Both the position numbers and the translations under genes were made by a program. A DNA stretch of 64,000 bases from Vidua macroura (lineage: Eukaryota; Chordata; Aves; Passeriformes; Viduidae): positions 15,181,671 through 15,245,670 of the forward strand of contig NC_071572.1 of assembly GCF_024509145.1 (NCBI RefSeq), written 5' to 3'. Numbering within the stretch: position 1 is the first letter of the stretch; the number at the start of each line of letters is the position of its first letter. The notes below the pieces were generated by a model. That model had not been told where the DNA came from, made no database searches, and saw only the letters and a list, made by a program, of their open reading frames with translations. Of this stretch, positions 25,101 through 41,356 are shown piece by piece.

Positions 25101-28100
25101 GATTAGCTGACATCTCAATTATCTGACTGTGATTTGTGGAAGATTAAGATAAGATACCATTTAGTTCATGATGAACTATCTTCTGACAATTCAAAATTGT
25201 CTGCACAGGTTTTGGAGTCATGAGACATCTATTAATATGTATTCCTCTGCAGTGTATTTGATAGTTTGTTCACAGTTGTGGAGAAAACATTCCTGTTTGC
25301 TCCTGTGTGTTTCTCATTCCTTCACCTCATTCTGTCAGAAAGCAGTTGCACCTCTTCTCATCACTTACAGAAGTACATGCATGCTTCTTTCCCTTTGTGA
25401 GTTGTGCTGTTTTGTTGCTTTGGGCTCATGTGTTGTGGTGGTTTTTGATTGTTGGGGTGGTTTTGGTTTTTTTGGTTTTTTTTCTTTTTAAAATAAACCT
25501 ACATTACAGTTTCTCAACTGTTTTTCAGGAAAGATGCTCTTCAGCTTTGTTTGTTTTTTTTTTTTTTTTGTCTGTTCACATGCCTGATGTTCTGTCATCC
25601 CATCTTTTCATATGCACTTCCTTCAAATTCCTCCTTCTTTGACCTTTCAATGTACTGCTTCCCTTTTTAGAAAGCTTTCTTGTGTATTTCACTTAAAGAG
25701 TCTCAAAATTCCCTAAATTAAGATGCAAAGATATACAGAACTCTGGAGGCAATCTGGTGTAGAAGACAGCACAATTGTAGGTGATCCTTTACGCATTTTA
25801 TTTGAAATTAGGGACAGAAGAAACCTTTGGCTGGAATCCCATAAATATGATGTCAGGAAGGAAAGGGATTGACTGTCTTTTAGAGACTATTACTTTAATC
25901 TTTAAAGTTTTTTAAAAGTTGAAATTGGTACCCTGGAATAATGCTGAGGTGTGTGTTGCATATTGTGTTTTGCCAGACATGTTCTTGATATTTTCTGATG
26001 GAAGAGTGGTGCCTCTGGTATGTGGAGTAAAACAGGTTGTGGAAGTTGGCAAAACCAAATACTGAAGTTCCAATGTTTTTTTAATTTGGAGAACTTTAAA
26101 GCAGGATGATGCTATTTTAAGTAGAATTTCAGTTCCTGTCTGTTCAAGTCTGTCAGTGTCTCTCTTGAACCAAAACCAAGGAGCTGATGTAAATGCAGCC
26201 TTATAAGCAGAGCAGTGGAATGTAAGAAACACTCTTTGCCTCTCCAGATCCTCTGAAATTTACAATTAGTTTTGACTTTTGCTTTCCTTAACTCTAAGAG
26301 GTTGTACCAGTCAAAACCAGGGAAGGTCATTAGAAGATTCTTTTAAGTGATGGAGTCCAGGAACCTTTTTCTTAGATGGAAAAGTAGAGCTTTCTCCTTA
26401 GCCTTGGAAGAAGTGCTCAAGGTAGAAAACATTCAATGACCACCTTATTTCTGTCCTCTCTAGTTCTCTTGGCTGCATGTTTTAACCTGCCTGTTGCCTC
26501 CTGGATGCTGTAGAAAGATTCTGTGCCAGCACCTGAGGAAGTTCTACTTGTCTCCAGGAGAATCTGTCTTGTTGTTACTTCCTTGGCCACATGCTTTGCT
26601 CTGTTCCAGACAGTGCCAGTGTTGGAGGAGGATGAGAGGAGGAGGCTGTCAGAAGAATAACTGCTTATAAAACAATAGGGTTTATTGCCTCTGTTTGTTT
26701 CTATGGGTTCCACAAAACTCCATCCTGCTTTCTCCCCCTTTTCCCCCATCCTCAGTGCAGCAATGGGTTCTTCTGTGTAAATGCTGACTGTTGTTTGTGC
26801 TTTCACTCTGTGTGCAGCTCAGCTGAGCATTCCCATTCAACCAGCACAGAGTGGCTCAGATTCCCTTTTGGAACAACGCTATCATCAGGTCACAAGCTGT
26901 TCTGGCTCACAATGAAAGCCAGGGATAAGCTTTCAGATGTACTTCTTTGGCTTGCATCAGATTTTGCTCTCAGGATTGTTCTTCTGAGGAGGAGCTCTGT
27001 GTAGTGTCTCCCTTTTGGAGGTTTCTTCTCATTGGAAGAGTTAAAGAGGATCCCTTGGAAGGAAGAGAGTGGTTTTTCAGGTGGAGGAGACTTCTTGAGA
27101 CCTTTAACCTGCTACCAGATATACCTGTTCAAAGAGCTGTGTCTTCTACTTGCAGCATAATCTCTGCTTTCTGAAAGGCTTTGCCTTGTTCAAAATCAAG
27201 AGAATTTCTTAAAGATAAAATAAAACTAAAAACTGTTTATGCAAGTGCCTCATTGCCCAGGCCTATGATGGACACATGGGATTTTGCAAAGCACCATTAA
27301 AACAAAACAGAGCAGCAAATGCCTCTGATGTGGATTTATGTTCATAAAATGAAAAAAAAAGTGACAGTTTGAGAATTCCATTTATCATGACATCCAAAAA
27401 ACATTACCTGCAGAAACTGATTTGAGCTGAGAAAACAGGGGCATTAAAGATACCATCAAAAACTTATTAGTCCAGAACTGCATCCTGAAAATTAAAATTG
27501 AAATTTGAAAGTTTTTTGATGCACAGAAGCTGACACATGTTATCTGATATAATAGTGAAGTTTATTTGCTCAAAGATTGTCTGGAACTTGTGAATTCATA
27601 TATGCACTAATTTCTAAAACAGCATCTTTTTTTCAGTCCTGTTGTTCTTACCACAGTTTGAAGGAGAATAAAAGAACCTGATGTTAAAAGAGAAGATGCT
27701 AAGGGTCATGAGCAGCAGTTTGATGAGATTTCTTTATTAATCAAGAAAATATTATATTGATAGGTTTTAAAGGTGTTCTTTTAACCATGTGTCCTTTCTC
27801 CAAATATTCCCACCCGACCTTCCATTGGTGCTCACATAATTGAGGAAGTTTGATGTTTTTAACACCTTAGGTGGTTGTTGGCTTTTCTTTCAGTGTGGTG
27901 TAGAGGTTTAGTGGAGATGTCTTGATGCTGCTATGTAAATGTTGTGTTGGACCATAGTGATGAAATGCAAATTTCCCATCATCTGAGCTCTTGTACTTGG
28001 GGCTGTGAGCCCCAGTACACACACACAGAAGTTACAGCTCCTGCAATGCCCAATAGTCCATTGCATATGAAAGCACAATAGTTGTGTCCTTTAATTTTGC

Positions 28101-31100
28101 TTATAAATTATGAAACTGCTGAGAAGTTCCATACTGGGCCTGACATTCCTCTGAATGTGAAGCTCTGTAGTTTAAAATGCTTGGATTTGTGTAAGATTTG
28201 TGTAAAAAAAAGCTGATTATTTCTTCTTGCCATCCAGCCCAGCTTCTTGCTGTTGTACAGCACACGTCTTTGTGACAGTTTATAATGCATCAGTTAAAAC
28301 ACAGCAGGTTTGTAGTCCTAGCATTTGACAGGTGGAATCAGAAAAGTTGCTGCTGAGGTAAATATTTTGCAACTGCTGTCTTAAAAATGATAGAATTCCA
28401 TTAAACTGAGGCAAAACAACTTAACTCTGAAATTGTTGTAAGACACCATGTTTGTCTGCAGCTGGCATCACACAGCAAAAGGCTGTGGCATAGTCTGAGG
28501 ATTTGGGCTATATCAGGCGTCTGCTGCCAGCAATCTCTTCTTGCAGAAATTGCCACTTCCAAAAGCAAGAATACCTCTACAGGATGTATCTGTGCACCAC
28601 TTTTCAGTCTGGTTACTTAATGTAACACCATTTTTATGAGCACTTCCAGCAAATGTGGCTAAGATGCAGAGGAGTATGTTGTATTCTCCCCATCCTCCTC
28701 CTGTGCAAAAGGGTTGCTACTTTTGGCAAAGACGTGTGGTGATAGTAACAGCTTAGGCATCTAGTGAAATCCTCCAAGCTCCTCTGAGATCATATTCATA
28801 ATTACATTCATGCTTCTCATCTGATGTTAATGAGACAAGGTGGATGTTGCTGGTGTAGAAGCTCAGAGCTTTAACAAATGTTATGCATTGCACAGTATGA
28901 AGACTGTGAACCACTTGTTGACTACAATCTCTGCTCATCTTCCTGAGGGTTAAATGATGCTGCATCATCTCTGAAAAGATGGTTATTCCTTGTCTTTTTA
29001 ATTTTTTATTCATTTGTCTTTCCATCCATCGGCATCTATAAGTATTATGAAGGCAACTTTGGGACTAGAATACTGGGCTAATACTTCTAAGTAATTTAAC
29101 ACAGCACTTATTTTCATGGCATCAGCTTTTCTATCCTGTTTACTTTATATGGTGATACATTACTGTCATAGCAGTTCTCATGAATTTAGCTAAGTGGTAG
29201 TTTTATAAATAGTTCTCGGTGTATTTAGCTGTAATCTGTCTCCTTTTTGTTCTGAAGAAGTAACTCATATCCTTTCTATATCCTCTCAGTTGTCTGAGAA
29301 TGAGATTTAGAAACTGCAAGAGTAGAGAAGCATTACTAAAAAGTTTGTATGAAGATACAGTTTGTCAAATGGGACTTATTTGTCTTTTTTTACCTTAAGT
29401 ACTCTTCTCCTTTTCTGTTTTTCTCAGCAATGGCTACAGTAATTTACACTCTTCAGAACTGTGAATTGTTTTTATGTATATTGGAGGAGGCAGGAACTCA
29501 TGTTAAGATGATGATGTTAAATGTTTTCCTCTGAATCGAATGTCTTCTGTTTCTTCTGAATGGGTCCTTGTGTGCATTAGTTTCTGATGGGAAGAGCACT
29601 TCCAAAGGTGAACAGTTCTCAAGACAATTTTGCCTCTGAGAAACACTACATTTCTTTAGTTACAGGTTAACACAATGCACGTTGTCTGCAAATTTGACAA
29701 TGTGAATTTGAAGTAGGTTTGTTTGTGCATGCTGTGTACACTTGGAACACCTGCTGTAGCTGAGAGGCACTCTGGTTGATAGAACCAATGGATTACAGTA
29801 AAATTAGTCTCTTTCAGTAGCAAAAATGTGATTTGAGTAGTTTGTTGTCCAATGCAGAAGGACCATTTTACCCGCAGGAAAAGATCAATTAATTAATGGA
29901 ATAAAAGTGTTTCCTCTGACAGCCACATGAATGCCAAAGATTATCTATGCAATCTCAGTCTTTCTAAACAGTTAAGAAACTCATCTGAATAAAATCTAGC
30001 ATGTATTGTTGGATCCAAAGTGGTATTAAGAGGGAATACAGATGTAACTGCTGCCACCTAGAACTACCATAGTGACCTTTCCTTGCTGACTCCATAGTTC
30101 CATGTGCATGGTTTCTGGTGTTCAGATGTGCTTTGGAATATTGCATAAAAAGTTTGTATCAGAGATACGGTGTGACACTATAAATTCACTTAGAGGCAAC
30201 TACTATGACAGGCTTAAGAAAAAATTAAATCCATAGTGTTTCTTAGAAATACCTACCTGAAGTTGTTCACCACAGACTTGCTATGAGATGTGTATTTTAT
30301 GTGAAAAGGCCCCACATAAATACAAAAATACAAGCACACTGACTTGCTGTTGTTCTTTACCTGACTGTAAATGTGAGATTTTTTCAATGGATTGTGGTCA
30401 TACCAAGTGACTTAGATGGAATATAAAGCATTTCTTGTCCTACTGGGTGATTTCCACTCGAATAACTGTGTGTTTGTTTGTTTTAAAAACTGGAACCAAG
30501 TATACCTCTTTGAAAAACAGAAAACTAGCTCTCTTCTTTTCTTGGAGGACAGCTCAGATGTTCTGTCAGCTGAAGTGGCTTCAGCTCTGCTGCTGCCCAG
30601 AGAAGCGTCACATCAGGACAGGGCCAAGCCAGGTGTTCACTGTCCTCCCCATTAGGTCTTGGTTGGGGTCCTCTGACAGCTCCTCTGTTTCTGTGCATGT
30701 GTGTGAATGTGAATTCACACCACGAGGCTTCCCCTCAAGTGCTCCCCATCTGTCCCGAGCACTCTGTGGCTGCCTGTGGTGTCCCCATGGTGCAGACTGG
30801 CTGAGGATTTGTGGCTGTAGCAAGAAAGGACCCTGGGCAATATGATTTAGGTGGCCCCTTCTGTGGCTGCTCTGCCCTTTGAGGAGTGATGCAGTGAAGG
30901 TACTATTCTAGGACTATGACCTTTAGCTTCCCCCCCCCATTGTTTGCAAAGGGGAAATAAGAAAATATAATGTAAACTGAAGGCTGTTGTCTAAGTGGAA
31001 GAGTTGCTGTTTATCATGTAGCATGGATTTAACATCTTGAAGATTAAATAGTACTGCTTTTCCTTCTTATATTGATTTTTCCTTCCCCTACAGCTTTTCT

Positions 31101-31770
31101 TTTTCATGAAGTGAAATCCTTGCAAATACTTTTAGGAGGGAGTGTTATTCTTGATAGTGTTGCAAAAGAAAAATGTTAAAAATTGAGCAAAGTTTGGAAT
31201 TAATTTTTCAAGGAAATTATAGATCTTCCTTGCAATCAAGTAGGTACAAAATGTTGAAGTTATTTTTTTGTGCCACAGACATGCTACAAAACTAACAGCT
31301 CAACCTTTCTTAAAAATCCCAGTTGTAATTTACATTTAAGCTGTAAAGTTAGAGGTATATTGGTATTTAACCAATTTTTTTTACGAGGCATTTCCATTTT
31401 GGTAGAATGATGACTCTAAGGCCTGTTCAGTGACTCATTCCTTCATCTCATATTATAAATGACATTGAGAGAGTTGAGTCTTTATAGATTATGTTGTTCT
31501 CTTGTAGAAGAGCCACGTCAGACTTTATATGAATCTGTTTTCCTTCTCTTCTCTCAATCCTATTTGTACCCCAGCATCCCTCATGTGATTGGCCTGCCAG
31601 CTGCTCAGTGTTCTTAGAGTGAAGAAAACAGTGGCCTTGTAGGTGATATTTGATCTTCAGACCTTCTGGCCCTCCAGGTCTAGTTTATGAGACCAGCATT
31701 ATTGAATGTAATGTAGTTTGGGTTTTGGTTGGGATTTTTTTTGTTGTGGGCTTTTATTTCCCCTGGGTTC

Positions 31771-35255
<3,485 letters not shown>

Positions 35256-35436
35256 TTTCTTTTCTTTTCTTTTCTTTTCTTTTCTTTTCTTTTCTTTTCT
35301 TTTCTTTTCTTTTCTTTTCTTTTCTTTTCTTTTCTTTTCTTTTCTTTTCTTTTCTTTTCTTTTCTTTTCTTTTCTTTTCTTTTCTTTTCTTTTCTTTTCT
35401 TTTCTTTTCTTTTCTTTTCTTTTCTTTTCTTTTCTT
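35256..35436. repeat. (TTTTC)n pentamer array, about 36 copies
   Basis: The tetramer satellite changes abruptly to a highly uniform TTTTC array of about 180 bp. In contrast with the variant-rich tetramer block, I see no interruptions, so it is probably a younger expansion. Confidence 0.93.
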
Positions 35437-35485
35437 TTTCTGTCTCTCTCTCTCTCTCCCTACCTCCCTCCCTCCCTTCCCTTTC
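35437..35485. repeat. CT- and CCCT-rich edge of the satellite
   Basis: TCTCTCTCTCTC followed by CCTCCCTCCC-type sequence ends the polypyrimidine region before ordinary AT-rich intron resumes. Confidence 0.85.
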
Positions 35486-38400
35486 TTTTATTTTGATTTT
35501 TGTTTTTTTTGTTTTAATTTAAGTTCAGGTTGTAAGTCAGTCATGCTTTGCTGTTTAGTCTAATAAAATGTATTGATTTTTTTTCTCTCCTGGTGGTTTC
35601 TAATATTTCACTAAGAGTTTTATTGCAACCTGTCATATAGCAAAAAAAAAAAAGTGGGTTTTTTTTAAGTATGCTCATAAGCTCTGAAAGTGTGCTAGGC
35701 TCACAAGTTTGTACCCACCTGTCTTAGACAGAACAGCACATTTGAAGAAGACCTTGTCTGTGATGTTGAGGCAGATGGAATTCCATGGTCAGATTTTTAA
35801 GTGTTATAAGATGTTATCTTCATGCAAAAGTGTGATGCACTCTCTGCTGAGGAAATGTAATTTCAGCTTTAACAGAATGCAGAATATTTGCAGGTTTCTG
35901 TTCTGTTTTTTTGGGGTAAGCCAATGCAACAAGCATGTTTATCCTTCACATGAAGCTGAGTGACTTAGAAAAGCAAAAACATAAAACTTACAGCTCTTAA
36001 CTCCTTGACTGCCATGTCTAACTGTATTTACTCACTTTAATGTCTATATTTGGGTGTGAAACCAGACTGCTGCAGAAGGTGGTGCTGCCATATGGATGCT
36101 GTTACTTGGGTGGAACAATGCCAAAGAGGTTAATAACATTTCCATTGTGCCTACACACTTCAAATGTCTCACAAGAAACTGATTTAATAACATAGTTTTT
36201 GTTGCACAGTAGCAAATCTCTGTTTCTTTTCTTTATTATTTCTTGCTTGGAAAGGCACTGTACAACAACTGAGAACATAATAAACAGTAGACATTTCCGT
36301 CTTCAAGCATTGGTAGCATTATTAAAGAAATTCTGACTAGGTCAGTTTAAGAGATTGTAATTAAAGATGTGGCAAGGAAACAAACTAAACAGTGAGAAAA
36401 ATATTTGTAATTATCAACAAAATCATTTCACCTGTATGTGCAAGACTAATTTGTGGAATGAATGGTAGGACCAGTTAAACTTTTAATCAACAGGTTTTTT
36501 TCTAGATGTGCTTTTTAAAAATACAGCTGTTAGGTTACATTTCAATGCCTGGTTCATATCATTAGCAATTCAAATTGTGTATTTTAAATCCAAACCACTA
36601 AGCATTAAATTAAAAAAATCTTTGTCCCTGACATTGCAGTAATGAGTTGTACTGTGCCAGTCTCCAGCAGGGCTCTTAATAACTAGCTTTGATGCTATTT
36701 CATGAGTTTTTATGTTACAATTTGGGTTGATGTTAATATAAGACTAGGAATAGCTGATTTTGTTGGCATGAGAATAAATGTTCTCCTCATAGATCAAAAT
36801 AACTTGAATAGCTTTTGATATTGGATTTCATTCCTAATGTACAAAATGCCTTTTTCTAACAGAAAGGGTAGCTAGAGTTTGCTGGCTGGGGCAGGTTTGA
36901 CTTTCAGGCATCGTAAGATACAATAATTTGAAGAAAATTTCTCTAAAAAGAGAAACCAGATCTGCCTATCCCAGTTTTGCCATTTTATTTTTCTCTTGGC
37001 TTAAAATGGATTTGAGTTTTGGCTGCTAATGCAACAATCTGTTTACTTTGGCAGAGCTGAGCCTAAGACCAATCTTTGTTGGTTAACAAATAAAATTAAT
37101 TTGAGCTCACTGTCCATGGAGTGTTTTCGTACATCATGAATCATTGGGCAAACTGGGACACAGTTTTAGTCCAGTTCCTGAGGAGAAATCTAGCACAGCA
37201 CTTCAGGAATCAGGTATGTTGTACTTACAGATGTGAAGCACAACTATGATCTGCTTTTTCGTAACAAACCTGGATCAGCGTTGTCTGGAATCCAGCTTCC
37301 AAGTTTCACCTCAAAAGAAACAAAAAATATTAAGTTTGGCAGAATGAATTTTTCAAAACACAGTTTGAGGAGGTGCTGTGATTTAGCAATCTTTAGAAAA
37401 TGAGTTTGACTTAAAAACTGCAACTGCAAGAACCTATAAATTGTAGAGTACTTTTGGCTGTCATGTGCTCTTCAAACTTCAGTACTGTGATAAATGAGAA
37501 TTTTGAGTGATGTCAGAGGTACCTTCCCATCAGTTTGTCACAATTCTTCACTTTTGTTAGGTGTACTCTTCTTTCTCCTTCCAAACTGCCCTTTTGATTT
37601 CCTTTGAAGAGTTTATAAAAATCTTGATTGTGTGGTCTTACTTTGGTGACTCATACGTCTCTGCTTACATGCACTTATGTTACAGTAATCAAATTCTCTG
37701 AGAGGAGGCAGCTTTTAAAAATATTTGTATGTGTTTTTTAATAAGTGGAAATTTTTATAGACAGAGAAGAACCTGAACAGTGAAGGGTTGGGGTTTTCTG
37801 TTTGTTTAAACAAACCTTCAGTAAAACAAAAGTGATTGAACAGCTGCAGCTGTCTGTATGTGAATTAGTGCAAACTTTGGAGAGTTAATTCCAGTGCCTC
37901 CTGTGTACCCACGCCATTGTAGAGTCAGGTCAACAGCCCCATTCTACCTTTTGGTGCCTCAACTTAAGAGAGAGAACATAATTAATAAGAAAACTGTCAT
38001 TAATAATGTCATTTTTGCAGCCTTCTTAAGAGAAAACTGCAAGAACAGCAACAGGAAACAGAATCTAGAACTCTTGAAAAATATGGGACTTACAGAGTGG
38101 GAGAGTTTGTCTTCCTTCATAATGTCTCACTGCAGTCTGAATGTTGAGGAGGTTTGAAGAATCAGTAGTTGGAGCTGGCCCGAATCCCTGCTGCATTGCC
38201 ATCTCCTCCTTACAGCTCTCTACCCACCTTCTAGCTGCTTAGGAAGAGCAAGGCAGTATGTAATTGCAAAATTAGAATAGGATTTTAAAGCTTCCTAAGT
38301 AGGGAGGAGAAATGACTTGACATGAGAAATGACTTGAAATGCTTTAAGTTGTGAAAGCAAGTACATCCTGGTAGGCTGCTTAAAAATGAAGAGACAGGAC

Positions 38401-38640
38401 CTTGCTTTCAAAAGATCTTTCCTGGGGTTCAACCAAACTGGAAATACCCTGCTGAATAGTCTAAATTTTGCCTTTTCTGAGCCACAGTCCTGTTGTGTTC
38501 TGTGGAGATAAAAATTTTCATTGATGTGTGTACCTTGCTGCCACTGCTTGAATCCAGTAGTCTTTGCAGTAGTCTTTGGAGAGCTTTTGTGTAAATACAG
38601 CTTCTGATCCAAATGCACTGGTTGGTCTGGGGGAAACTGT
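35486..38640 (+). other. SH3KBP1: SH3KBP1 intron 1, unique stretch
   Basis: About 3.2 kb of AT-rich intron without recognisable repeat, exon or RNA gene. The short ORFs at 35709-35963 and 37894-38157 have no support. Confidence 0.65.
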
Positions 38641-38691
38641 ATGTATGTATGTCTATATACACACACACACACACACATATATATACAAATA

Positions 38692-38728
<37 letters not shown>
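38641..38728. repeat. Compound microsatellite (ATGT)(AC)(AT)
   Basis: ATGTATGT, then about ten AC units, then an AT run of about 30 nt interrupted by CAA and G. Likely length-polymorphic. Confidence 0.93.
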
Positions 38729-38730
<2 letters not shown>

Positions 38731-40381
38731 TTAATATTGATGCTAATTTAGGGACTCTAGTTCATATATTAGAAATATGTGTAAAAATTTGTTAGTTGGC
38801 TGAACTCAGAGGGTTGGGCTTTCCAGATCTTCCCCCCCTGAGGTTTCAAGAACCCAAACCCACAACTTTTCTGAATGAAGGGCAGATGGGGTCTGTGCCT
38901 CTTGGGGTGGGTTTAGAGACTCCCAGAATGGCAAGCCTGAAAACCTGAAGTTTAAAACTTCTGATGACAGGAGGAAGGTTCCTGCTACACCTCAAGATCT
39001 GCAATTAGAGAACAGATTCAATGCTTTTGTAGGTGATGGGATTCTGGGTGCTCAGTCCAGTGAAGCACCCAAACTGGTAAATCTGAGCCATGCAGAAGCA
39101 CCAGGAGAAAGTGGGAAGTGGTAACAGTAGGGAAATTCTCTGCTGCAAGTGTTGGAGACTCCCATCTGCTGACCTGACCCAACCTGACCTGTCATCTAGA
39201 GAGACTTCCAGGATCTGGAACACCGTGGTAAGACTGCCAAAGCTTCTCTGGCTTCACACTACTACTCCCTGCAGCTCTCCCATGTAGGTTTCAATGATAT
39301 CACCTGAAGGGATCTGAAATTATCAGCTGTGACTGTATAGTTCTGGGGTGATGACCAAGAGTGTGGGAGCCTGGGTGGATTCTCCTTGATCCTTTGGGTT
39401 AGAGCAAAGCGCATTAGGATGAGTGGAGAGATCCTGTGAGCAAGCTGGTTACATAGATGGTGTCAGCAACAGAATTCTAGTTTTATGATCATGAGGGTCT
39501 TTTTGAGGATTGCTTGGAAAAGATGGGATTCACCTGACTAAAACAAAAGCATCTCTGCTAACTATCTTATGAGCAATTGGTGGACCAGGTTGGCAAACAA
39601 AATGTGATACAAACAATGGAGACCTTGTAATCAAAAAAATCAGGACTGATTGGGGCCTTTCCCAAGCATACCCATATAAACAAGGAAGTGCTTTACAGGG
39701 AAAATTCTGCTACTCTTTCTGGGAAGTCAGCACGGATGGTTGCCTCTCTGAAATGTCCATGTTCTCATGCAGACAGCATGGAATGCAAAGAAGAGGCATT
39801 ACATGTCTGCATGCAGTTTCAGAGTTATGATTTCATTGGAATTGTGAAGATACGATAGGATAGCTCATATTCAATCACTCCGATATCTGCTGGAGGGACA
39901 GTGTAGCTTGTTTATGTGCTGGGTTGGGTGTGAGCAGTTCAGGAGGTTTCTGGAGTGTGTTGTCTACTGGATCTCATACCTGCAAACAATGAGCTGTTTG
40001 GGGATCTGAAGGCTGAGGGCAGCTTTGGCAGCACTGACCAGGAGATGATAAAGTTCAGGATCCAGAGAGGAGGAGGGGATAGGCAGAAAGCAGGGTTGCA
40101 ACCCCGGACTTGAAGAGGAAAGACTTTGGCCTGTTCAGGACTCTGAAACCAGTATAAAAGTCCAGGACAAGGTAAACCTTCCCTTAGTGGAGGAGAATCA
40201 GGTTAGGGAATATTTAAACAAACTCGTCACAGGCAAAGCCATAGCCCTGGTGTGGTATGTCCTGAGGGAGCTAACTGATCAAGGTCCCCCTTGATGGTCT
40301 TCAAAAAGTCACTGTGATTAGGAGAGGTTCATTAAAACCAGAAGAATGTACATCCTGTCTTCAGGAAGAGCAAGAAGCCTC

Positions 40382-40403
40382 TTTTTTTTTTTTTTTTTTT
40401 TTT
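40382..40403. repeat. Poly-T run of 22 nt inside CR1
   Basis: A T22 run sits just before the RT segment reading SENYRLVSPM, at a place where CR1 has ordinary coding sequence. It is an expansion or insertion after the element died. Confidence 0.85.
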
Positions 40404-40467
40404 CTGAAAACTACAGGCTGGTCAGTCCCATGTGAACCATTGGAAGATGATGGAACAAATAAACCTG

Positions 40468-41356
40468 GAGGCCATTTCCAAACATATGAAGGACAAGTAG
40501 GTGGTGGGAGCAGTCAGTGTGGATTTATGAAAGGGAAGTCATGTCTGAACAATCTGTTAGTCTTCTACCATAAGATCACTGACTTGGTGGAGTGAATGTT
40601 TTTTATGTTGACTTCAGCAAAGCTTTTGTCACTGTCTCCTATAACTTGACAAAGTGATGAGGTGCGGTACAGGTGAGTGGAAAAAACTGTCTGAAACACC
40701 CGACTCAAAGGGCAGCAGGAGCTGCAGCTGCAGGCTGGTCACTGGCAGTGGTGCCTCAGGGGTGGGAAATGGGGCTGATGCTGCTCAGTGTCTGCAGCAA
40801 TGAGCAGGAGGACAGGGCAGAGAGGAGTCTGAGCAAGTTGGCAGGTGCTGCAGAACTGGCAAGTGTTTGACTCCACAGAGGGTCGTGCTGCCATGTCTAG
40901 AGGCCTCAGGAGGCTGGAGAAATGGGCTGACAGGATGCTGATGAGCAGGTGCTGCAGCTGGAGAGGAATAAGCCCAGGCACGAGTACAGGCTGTGTCTGG
41001 GTGTCTGGGAAGCATCTTTGTGGAGAAGGGCCCAGGGATCCTGGTGGACATGAAGCAGAGCAGGAGGCAGCAGCGTGTGCTTGTGGCCGGGGCAGCTGCT
41101 GGCTCCCTGGGCTGTTCTAGGCAGAGTGCTGTGAGCAGGAGGATCCTTCTCCCCTTCTCCTTTCTGCTGAGGCACCTCTGGAGTTGTGTGTCCAGTTCTG
41201 GGTTCTCAGGTACAAGAGAGAGAGGGAGAGAGCGGAGTGAGTCCTGTGCAGGGCCATGAAGGTGGTTGAGGGATTGGAGTCTGTGACATCTGGGGAGAGT
41301 CTGAAAGAGATGGGACTGTTCAGTCTGGAGAAGAGAAGGCTCCAGCTAATCTTATT
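40468..41356 (+). repeat. 889-bp block shared with 57202-58090 (copy A)
   Basis: It starts GAGGCCATTTCCAAACATAT and ends CTAATCTTATT. It matches 57202-58090 at a constant offset of 16,734 bp, with about 12 mismatches counted by eye and no net indel (about 98.6% identity). Flanks on both sides differ. Both copies share the same dead reverse transcriptase. Confidence 0.92.

Larger units (their letters stand above)
15899..31770 (+). other. SH3KBP1: SH3KBP1 intron 1, left part
   Basis: The first 16 kb of a 27,714-nt intron (15899-43612). After the island it is AT-rich and mostly unique in appearance. Recognised items are a CR1 tail (22082-22140), an inverted repeat (17966-18001) and short A/T runs. 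No internal exon recognised; ORFs such as 26417-26806 (-) and 30435-30845 (+) are unsupported. Such first introns usually hold enhancers, but none can be named from sequence alone. Confidence 0.75.

Noticed and set aside
26417..26806. 129-codon minus-strand ORF in intron 1
   Set aside because: No recognisable domain; Ser/Thr/Glu-rich without repeats; no supporting splice sites or poly(A) context.
30435..30845. 136-codon plus-strand ORF in intron 1
   Set aside because: Cys/Trp/Ser-rich, typical of chance translation of GC-richer intron; no donor/acceptor pair with matching phase.
38641..38728. AT/AC repeat as a regulatory TATA-rich element
   Set aside because: Simple microsatellite, not near any transcription start.
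40673..41259. ORFs at 40673-41259 and their copies at 57407-57993
   Set aside because: Fragments of the dead CR1 reverse transcriptase and 3' region in several frames. Repeat-derived, not host genes.
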